In this document: one piece after another, positions 6,900 to 11,401 of the stretch | How positions within the stretch are numbered: position 1 is the stretch's first letter | Layout of the letters: each line of letters starts with the position of its first letter | Source of the DNA: an uncultured Eubacteriales bacterium | GTDB taxonomy: Bacteria; Bacillota; Clostridia; Oscillospirales; Oscillospiraceae | Direction: 5' to 3' | Assembly: GCA_900553805.1 (NCBI GenBank) | Contig: USEU01000061.1 | Span: forward strand, 1-11,401 | DNA length: 11,401 nt | Notes under the pieces: generated by a model | What the model saw: only the letters and a program-made list of their open reading frames with translations | The model's database searches: none | What the model was told of the DNA's origin: nothing | Program-made: the position numbers and the translations under genes

Positions 6900-7026
6900 A
6901 CTTCTTGCGGGTCAGCTTGTTCAGCAGCATCACGGCAAGCACGATGACGCCGATGACCAGAACGGTACCGGCCATCCCGGCGGCCATCATGGGCAGCGTG
7001 GCCCTCCACGATGAAAGATGCAGCAT
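6898..7026 (-). CDS. Small single-span membrane protein, OadG-like (decarboxylase gamma-type) subunit
   Basis: A 42-aa protein with start ATG at 7026, stop TAA at 6898-6900 and a strong GGGAGG site (7034-7039) 7 nt upstream. Its middle, GMAGTVLVIGVIVLAVMLLN (residues 17-36), is one hydrophobic span, followed by a basic tail KLTRKK. The Gly-Met start of the span, the single helix and the charged C-terminus resemble the membrane anchor of OadG/MmdD-type gamma subunits of sodium-pumping decarboxylases. Those are usually longer, with a soluble metal-binding or Pro/Ala-rich tail that is lacking here. It lies 254 nt downstream of oadB on the same strand, with repeat copy B between them, and no promoter of its own is obvious. 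The link to oadB is inferred from position and shape. It is too short for most gene callers. Confidence 0.7.
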   Translation of the reverse strand: MLHLSSWRATLPMMAAGMAGTVLVIGVIVLAVMLLNKLTRKK

Positions 7027-7064
7027 TTTATTACCTCCCTTCTATCCAAATTAAGGCCGCACCG

Positions 7065-7265
7065 CCTTGCTGCCCCCTCTGGGGGAAGTGCCGCGGTAGC
7101 GGCAAAGGGGGTGTTGTTGGTGACTTTGAGCTGTTACCATTCATCGGACGACACCCCCTCTGCGACTCGCTAAGAGCCGCCTGACGGCGGTTGCTCGCTT
7201 GCATGGCGCCTGCGGGCGCACAAGTCAGCCCTTACGGGCTGCCAGCTCCCCCACCGGGGAGCCAA
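7065..7265 (-). repeat. 201-nt multi-hairpin intergenic repeat, copy B (inverted relative to copy A)
   Basis: The reverse complement of this block matches 6630-6830 end to end. It begins 15 nt past the oadB stop codon and ends 25 nt before the ribosome binding site of the small OadG-like gene, so any oadB-to-small-gene transcript must pass through it. Most differences from copy A fall in the loop of the long GGGGGTG/CACCCCC hairpin. A U-G pair in copy A becomes a U-A pair here within that stem, as expected if the fold is kept. Confidence 0.85.
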
Positions 7266-7280
7266 GGGTGCACAATTGAC

Positions 7281-8411
7281 TTATCCCATCAGGGTCAGGA
7301 TCAGCCCGCCCGCGATCACGGAGGCGATCTGGCCCGAAACGTTGATGCTGATGGAATACATCAGCAGGAAATTCTGGTTATCCTCCTGCAAGCCCATCTT
7401 ATTGACCACACGGCCGCTCATGGGGAAGGCGGAAATGCCCGCCGCGCCGATCATGGGATTCAGCTTCCTGCCCTCCGGCAGGAAGAGATTGAGCAGCTTC
7501 GCGAACAGCACCCCGCCCGCCGTGTCAAAGACGAAGGCCACCAGGCCCAGCGCAAGGATCAGCAGGGTGTCCGGGCGGACGAATTTGTCGGCGGTCATCT
7601 GTCCGGCCACGGTCAGGCCCAGCACAATGGTGATGAGATTGGTCAGCACATTCTGGGCCGTCTCGCTCAGCGCATTCAGGACGCCGCACTCCCGCAGCAG
7701 ATTGCCGAACATCAGAAAGCCCACCAGCGCCACGCTGGACGGGGCGACCATGCCCGCGATCACGGTGACCACGATGGGAAACAGGATCTTGGTCAGGCGG
7801 CTGACGCTGGACTTCTGGTAGGACATCCGGATCAGGCGTTCTTTTTTGGTGGTCAGCAGCCGGATCACCGGTGGCTGAACGATGGGCACCAGCGCCATGT
7901 AGCTGTAAGCGGCCACCATGATGGCCCCCAGGTATCGGGAATGGAGGGTATTTGCCACGAAGATGGCGGTGGGGCCGTCCGCCGCGCCGATCACAGCAAT
8001 GGAGGCAGCGTCCCGCAGATCGAAGAAGAAGCCCGCCAAAAACAGGGTGAAAAAGATGCCGAACTGCGCCGCCGCGCCGAAGAGCATCAGCCACGGCTTT
8101 TCCAGCAGCGGGCCAAAATCGATCATGGCCCCGATGCCGATGAAGAGCAGCAGTGGGAACAGCTCATTGGACATCCCCGCCTCAAACAGGGCGGAGACGG
8201 GGCCAATGACCGCCCCCTGGGTGATGGCTCCCGAGAGGGGCAGGTTGACCAGGATGGCCCCAAACCCCATGGGCAGCAGCAGGCTCGGCTCCATCTTTTT
8301 TGCGATGGCAAGATAGATGAGCAAGGCCCCGATTCCCCACATCACCGCCATCTGCCAGGTCAGGTTCCCGAAATTGGAAAACAAACCAACGAAAGCGTTT
8401 AAAAAATTCAT
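7281..8411 (-). CDS. oadB: Sodium ion-translocating decarboxylase beta subunit (OadB/MmdB/GcdB family)
   Basis: Integral membrane subunit that couples decarboxylation of carboxybiotin to Na+ export. At 376 aa with about ten hydrophobic spans it has normal size. Family signatures include GFGAILVNLPLSG (49-61), IGIGAMIDFGPL (91-102), IGAADGPTAIF (141-151) with the ion-site Asp145, YSYMALVPIVQPP (169-181), NLLRECGV (237-244), FDTAGGVLFAKLLNLF (295-310) and NPMIGAAGISAFPMSGRVV (318-336). ATG 8411 is chosen because the MNFLNAF start matches the family and GGAGG (8423-8427) lies 11 nt upstream; an open frame continues to 8564 but runs into the leader RNA. No carboxyltransferase alpha subunit or biotin carrier is in the window. 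A clear promoter and a structured leader precede it. Substrate (oxaloacetate, methylmalonyl-CoA or glutaconyl-CoA) cannot be assigned from this subunit alone. Confidence 0.93.
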   Translation of the reverse strand: MNFLNAFVGLFSNFGNLTWQMAVMWGIGALLIYLAIAKKMEPSLLLPMGFGAILVNLPLSGAITQGAVIGPVSALFEAGMSNELFPLLLFIGIGAMIDFGPLLEKPWLMLFGAAAQFGIFFTLFLAGFFFDLRDAASIAVIGAADGPTAIFVANTLHSRYLGAIMVAAYSYMALVPIVQPPVIRLLTTKKERLIRMSYQKSSVSRLTKILFPIVVTVIAGMVAPSSVALVGFLMFGNLLRECGVLNALSETAQNVLTNLITIVLGLTVAGQMTADKFVRPDTLLILALGLVAFVFDTAGGVLFAKLLNLFLPEGRKLNPMIGAAGISAFPMSGRVVNKMGLQEDNQNFLLMYSISINVSGQIASVIAGGLILTLMG

Positions 8412-8450
8412 GCCGTTTCTTTCCTCCTTATAAAGCGATCTTTCCGCCGA

Positions 8451-8473
8451 GGCAAGAAAAAAAGGCTCTTGCC
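8451..8473 (-). promoter_or_regulatory. Possible expression platform of the oadB leader (T7 tract in a small hairpin)
   Basis: On the minus strand GGCAAG (8473-8468) and CTTGCC (8456-8451) can pair around a loop containing seven T. The short GGC/GCC stem just before the T7 run is too weak to call a terminator. The region lies between the riboswitch-like element and the oadB ribosome binding site and may decide read-through or translation. The mechanism is not resolved. Confidence 0.3.
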
Positions 8474-8489
8474 ACAGCACTCTGTCTGC

Positions 8490-8603
8490 GACAAAAGTCT
8501 CAAGCGAACACATGGCATCGGGCATTCCTGCCGTGATGACGCTGCCATGCAGCGGCTCCCCCACCCCACCGGGTCAGGACGCCGCCCCTTACTCCCTTTC
8601 ATC
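8490..8603 (-). promoter_or_regulatory. yybP-ykoY-like (Mn2+) riboswitch candidate in the oadB leader
   Basis: On the minus strand the element opens GATGAAAG then GGGAGTA (to about 8590) and ends GAGACTTTTGTC (8501-8490). The outer strands GATGAAAG (8603-8596) and CTTTTGTC (8497-8490) pair over 8 bp. GGGAGTA after an AAAG strand, and GAGAC leading into CTTTT, are the flanking signatures I associate with the yybP-ykoY class. The middle has GCGTCATCACGGC (8542-8530) at the head of a hairpin, resembling its third loop region. At about 114 nt the size fits. The predicted transcription start (about 8603) coincides with the first base of the outer helix. Assignment is from memory of the consensus; another ion-sensing class, such as a Na+ riboswitch, is the main alternative. 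Confidence 0.5.
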
Positions 8604-8609
8604 AGAGCG

Positions 8610-8638
8610 AGTATATCAAATGCCTCGGGAATTGTAAA
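8610..8638 (-). promoter_or_regulatory. Sigma-A promoter of oadB
   Basis: On the minus strand TTTACA (8633-8638) and TATACT (8610-8615) are 17 nt apart. The start is predicted at about 8603, giving a leader of about 190 nt before the oadB ATG, long enough for the structured element described. Confidence 0.82.
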
Positions 8639-8661
8639 GCGTTTTTTGGGAAGGCCGCGAA

Positions 8662-8680
8662 TTTGTTTGTGGGGGACGAT
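8662..8680 (-). promoter_or_regulatory. Conserved 19-nt motif upstream of the oadB promoter (copy 2)
   Basis: TTTGTTTGTGGGGGACGAT on the plus strand matches 1667-1684 except for one inserted G, and lies 24 nt upstream of the oadB -35 box in the same orientation relative to the promoter as copy 1. Just beyond it, CACGAC (8681-8686) and GTCGTG (8709-8714) form a spaced inverted repeat that could be an operator for the divergent beta-glucosidase promoter; this last point is weak. Confidence 0.45.
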
Positions 8681-8732
8681 CACGACGGGGTGCGTTCCAT
8701 CTGCAATTGTCGTGAAGGATGCGTTTTCCCGG

Positions 8733-8761
8733 TTGACCTGGGCGGGTTTTCACGGTAAAAT
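8733..8761 (+). promoter_or_regulatory. Sigma-A promoter of the beta-glucosidase gene
   Basis: TTGACC (8733-8738) and TAAAAT (8756-8761) are separated by 17 nt, with the start predicted near 8768. The leader of about 39 nt contains the AGGAAAGGA ribosome binding region. Confidence 0.78.
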
Positions 8762-8806
8762 GAGGGGGGAAGTAATCCACACCCAGGAAAGGATCGGTGT
8801 TTTGAT

Positions 8807-11203
8807 ATGAGTCAATTATTCAATAAGGCGGCACGGTTTGTGCTCAGCCGGATTCACAGGACGGGGCTGGAGCAGGACTTGAATCGGACGGAGGGGAGCG
8901 GCAGGCTGGCGGTGCCGGAGATCGCCGCGCAGGCCAGGGCCATGGCGGCGGACGGCATCGTGCTGCTGAAAAATGAGGACAAGACCTTGCCCATTACCGG
9001 GCAGACCCGGGTTGCGGTGTTTGGCCGGAGCGCGGTGAATTACTTCACCGTGGGCTACGGCAGCGGCGGCGACGTGGTGTCCCCCTACCGGCGTAACCTG
9101 ATGGAGGGGCTGCTGGAGCATGGGGTGAAGGTGGACGGCATTCTGGCCTCCCAGTATGAGACCTGGTGCAGCCGGCCCCGGAACGTGCCCGATGAGGGCT
9201 ACTGGGCCCACTGGCCCATGAGCAATCCCGAAATGCCCCTGAAGGCTGAGGACGTGGCGGCTGCCGCCCTGCGCTGCGACATGGCGCTGGTGGTCATCGG
9301 CCGGGCCGCCGGAGAATCTCGGGAGAATGTGCTCAAGCCCGGCAGCTACTATCTGACCGACCGGGAAAAGGCCATGCTGGATGTGGTTGCCACCTATTTC
9401 CACCGCGTCTGCCTGGTGATGGACTGCGGCAACGTCATCGACATGAGCTGGACGCGGGACTATGAAAATAAACTCACCGCCATCGTGTACGCCTGGCAGG
9501 GCGGCATGGAGAGCGGTACGGCCCTGGCCGATGTGCTCACCGGCGCGGTCAATCCCAGCGGAAAGCTGACGGACACCATCGCCGTCAAATACGAGGACTA
9601 CCCCTCCAGCCAGAGCTTCGGCGCCATGGCCTTCAACGCCTACACCGAGGATATTTACGTGGGCTACCGCTATTTTGAGACCTTCGCCCCGGACAGGGTG
9701 CTGTATCCCTTTGGCTTCGGCCTGAGCTACACCCGGTTCCGCCTGAGCAGCCAGGCCGCCGTCAGCGGCAACCAGGTCACGGTGAACACCACCGTGGAGA
9801 ACGTGGGCGACGAGGCCGGGCGGGAGGTCGTGCAGGTCTATGTGGACCTGCCCTGCGGCACGCTGGGGAATCCCAAGCGGGTGTTGGCCGGATTCAAAAA
9901 GACCGGCCTGCTCCGGCCGGGGCAGCAGCAGGTGGTGGATGTCTCCTTTGACCTTGCCTCCCTCGCCAGCTTCGACGACACCGGCTGCACCGGGCACAAG
10001 GACGCCTTCGTGCTGGAGGCGGGGAACTACTGCGTCCAGGCGGGTACCAGCATACGGGATGTGAAGGCGGTGGTGTGCATCGTCAAGCAGGGGCCGGAGG
10101 TCGTCCGGCAGCTGCACGAATGCAACGCCGTCCGGCCGGAGCACGGTTTCTGCCGTATGGTGAACAAGGGCGGCACGCTGGATATGGAAATGGTGCCCAC
10201 CGCCAACCGAAACCTGAAGCAGGACATCCTGGCGCACCTGCCCCAGGAGCTGACCCCCGGCCAGACGGAATTCACCTTTGAGGATGTAAAGGCGAGGCGC
10301 TGCACCCCGGAGGAATTCGTGGCCCAGCTGCCCGACCGGGAGCTGGACGACATTACCCACGGCTTCGGGCTGATGAACGATCCATCCGGCCCTGCCGGAA
10401 ACGCGGGCAGCCTGGGCGGCGTCACCGAAGCGCTGAAAAAGCGGGGCATTCCCACGGTGATCACCACCGACGGCCCCTCCGGCATCCGCATCCGCCGCAC
10501 CTGCTCCCTGCTGCCCTGCGGCACCTGCCTGGCCAGCACCTTCGACCCGGAGGGCGTGGAGGCGCTGTACCGGCTTCTGGGCAGGGAAATGGTTCTGCAG
10601 GGCACCCAGGTGCTGCTGGGGCCGGGCATGAACATCCACCGCAATCCCCTGTGCGGCCGGAACTTTGAATATTACTCCGAGGATCCCCTGCTCACCGGCA
10701 AGATCGCCGCCGCCATGGTGCGGGGCATCCAGAGCCAGGGCGTGTCCGCCTGCCCCAAGCACTTCGCCTGCAACAACCAGGAGACCAACCGCAACAAGTG
10801 CGATTCCCGCCTGTCCCAGCGGGCCCAGCGGGAGATCTATCTGAAGGGCTTCGAGATCGCCGTCAAGGAGTCCGATCCTTGGTGCCTGATGACCAGCTAC
10901 AATCTGGTCAACGGCGTGTGGAGCCACTATCACTATGAGCTGGTCACCGACATTCTCCACGACGAATGGGGCTACCGGGGCCTGACCATCACCGACTGGT
11001 GGATGCAGCCCGGCGCGGCCCCGGAATTTCCCGCCATTACCAACGATGCCTGCCGCATCCGCGCCCAGGTGGACGTGCTGATGCCCGGCGAGATCCAGGA
11101 GCGCACCCTGGTGGCCTCCCTGGCAGACCCCAACGGCGTCACCAGAGCCGAGGCCCAGCGCTGCGCGGTGAATGTGATCAAATTTATCCTGAAGGTGAAG
11201 TAA
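8807..11203 (+). CDS. Glycoside hydrolase family 3 beta-glucosidase with reversed domain order
   Basis: Hydrolyses terminal beta-linked sugars from oligosaccharides or glycosides; no signal peptide, so probably cytoplasmic. The 798-aa chain has the GH3 domains in reversed order. The alpha/beta sandwich domain comes first (about 36-300), with VLLKNE, GRAAGESREN carrying the likely acid/base Glu170, YAWQGGMESG and GFGLSYTRF. A fibronectin-III-like domain follows (about 325-425, VVQVYV...NPKRVLAGFKK). The (beta/alpha)8 barrel is last (about 500-798), with LTPGQ, TDGPSGIR, LLGPGMNIHRNPLCGRNFEY (603-622), CPKHFACNNQE (649-659), MTSYNLVNG and the nucleophile Asp730 in GLTITDWW. This layout is known from Ruminococcus albus and Butyrivibrio fibrisolvens enzymes, so it is complete and not rearranged damage. 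The start is ATG 8807, with AGGAAAGGA (8785-8793) 13 nt upstream, somewhat far. No transporter or regulator adjoins it. The exact sugar is unknown. Confidence 0.92.
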   Translation: MSQLFNKAARFVLSRIHRTGLEQDLNRTEGSGRLAVPEIAAQARAMAADGIVLLKNEDKTLPITGQTRVAVFGRSAVNYFTVGYGSGGDVVSPYRRNLMEGLLEHGVKVDGILASQYETWCSRPRNVPDEGYWAHWPMSNPEMPLKAEDVAAAALRCDMALVVIGRAAGESRENVLKPGSYYLTDREKAMLDVVATYFHRVCLVMDCGNVIDMSWTRDYENKLTAIVYAWQGGMESGTALADVLTGAVNPSGKLTDTIAVKYEDYPSSQSFGAMAFNAYTEDIYVGYRYFETFAPDRVLYPFGFGLSYTRFRLSSQAAVSGNQVTVNTTVENVGDEAGREVVQVYVDLPCGTLGNPKRVLAGFKKTGLLRPGQQQVVDVSFDLASLASFDDTGCTGHKDAFVLEAGNYCVQAGTSIRDVKAVVCIVKQGPEVVRQLHECNAVRPEHGFCRMVNKGGTLDMEMVPTANRNLKQDILAHLPQELTPGQTEFTFEDVKARRCTPEEFVAQLPDRELDDITHGFGLMNDPSGPAGNAGSLGGVTEALKKRGIPTVITTDGPSGIRIRRTCSLLPCGTCLASTFDPEGVEALYRLLGREMVLQGTQVLLGPGMNIHRNPLCGRNFEYYSEDPLLTGKIAAAMVRGIQSQGVSACPKHFACNNQETNRNKCDSRLSQRAQREIYLKGFEIAVKESDPWCLMTSYNLVNGVWSHYHYELVTDILHDEWGYRGLTITDWWMQPGAAPEFPAITNDACRIRAQVDVLMPGEIQERTLVASLADPNGVTRAEAQRCAVNVIKFILKVK

Positions 11204-11212
11204 GCGCCTCCC

Positions 11213-11259
11213 AAACCTCCCCTGAAAGGGGAGGACGGCGCATCGCGCCGGAGGGGTTT
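11213..11259. repeat. Palindromic intergenic repeat of a second type, downstream of the beta-glucosidase
   Basis: Two inner hairpins, CCTCCCC/GGGGAGG (11216-11234) and GGCGC/GCGCC (11237-11249), lie between outer strands AAACCTCCCC and GGAGGGGTTT, which can pair alternatively. A third small hairpin CTGCG/CGCAG (11261-11273) follows. It starts 10 nt after the stop codon and may act as a 3' stem or weak terminator. Only one copy is in the window; calling it a dispersed repeat rests on its form. Confidence 0.55.
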
Positions 11260-11314
11260 CCTGCGGTACGCAGAATACCAATTGAAAAGTACCAAGGCGA
11301 ATTCGTACAACCTT

Positions 11315-11401
11315 CTTGCTGCCCCCTCTGGGGGAAGTGCCGCGATAGCGGCAAAGGGGGTGCCGTTGGTATTTTTGACCTGTTACCATTCAACGAACCA
11401 C
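11315..11401 (-). repeat. 201-nt multi-hairpin intergenic repeat, copy C (cut by the window edge)
   Basis: The 87 nt to the window end match 7066-7152 of copy B, in the same orientation, with the same GCCGC/GCGGC and CCCCC/GGGGG hairpins and the variable loop. The remaining part presumably continues past 11401. This shows at least three copies within about 5 kb. Confidence 0.8.

Noticed and set aside
6630..7265. CRISPR array or insertion sequence formed by the repeats
   Set aside because: Only two full copies, inverted and 201 nt long, with no short regular units, spacers, cas genes, transposase or terminal inverted repeats.
7191..8402. Open frame of 403 codons on the plus strand across oadB and repeat copy B
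   Set aside because: It is the shadow of a conserved membrane protein and starts inside a non-coding repeat; the His/Gln-rich translation matches nothing.
8412..8564. N-terminal extension of oadB by 51 codons
   Set aside because: The extension is not membrane-like, covers the structured leader, and a GGAGG site lies just before the ATG at 8411, whose following residues match the family start.
8816..11389. Very long open frame (857 codons) on the minus strand across the beta-glucosidase
   Set aside because: It is antisense to a clearly conserved GH3 enzyme, its residue composition is dominated by His, Gln, Gly and Val without domain motifs, and long antisense frames are expected from GC-rich third positions.

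Overview
The window looks like chromosomal DNA from an anaerobic Firmicute of the Clostridia, most likely the Oscillospiraceae/Ruminococcaceae. The grounds are GC-rich genes with GGAGG-type ribosome binding sites, near-consensus sigma-A promoters with 17-nt spacers, a reversed-domain GH3 beta-glucosidase of the kind known from Ruminococcus and Butyrivibrio, and GC-rich multi-hairpin intergenic repeats. The taxon is inferred, not proven.

Left part (1-2678): an AT-rich strip holds the broken C-terminal end of a receiver (REC) domain. It is followed by a minus-strand 23S rRNA uracil-5-methyltransferase (RlmD/RlmCD type). Divergent from that is a PflX-like radical SAM protein (COG1313) of unknown substrate. 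Each of the two intact genes has its own clear sigma-A promoter.

Centre (2679-6899): a B12-controlled operon. A promoter abutting the radical SAM stop codon drives a textbook cobalamin riboswitch, two intrinsic terminators in series, and then cbiB, cobD and cbiP (cobQ). Together these three make adenosylcobinamide phosphate from cobyric acid diamide precursors: CbiP amidates to adenosylcobyric acid, CobD makes aminopropanol phosphate, and CbiB joins the two. Nucleotide-loop genes (cobU/cobS/cobC) and ring-building genes are not in the window.

Right-centre (6630-8640): two copies of a 201-nt multi-hairpin repeat lie in inverted orientation around a convergent terminator and an easily missed 42-aa single-span OadG-like gene. 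Beyond them, on the minus strand, is the beta subunit of a sodium-translocating decarboxylase (OadB/MmdB/GcdB type). Its transcript is predicted to begin exactly at a structured element resembling the yybP-ykoY (Mn2+) riboswitch.

Right end (8641-11401): a promoter and a 798-aa GH3 beta-glucosidase with reversed domain order (sandwich, Fn3-like, then barrel). After it come a second type of palindromic intergenic repeat and a third copy of the 201-nt repeat, cut off by the window edge. No tRNA, rRNA, CRISPR array, transposase or phage gene was seen.
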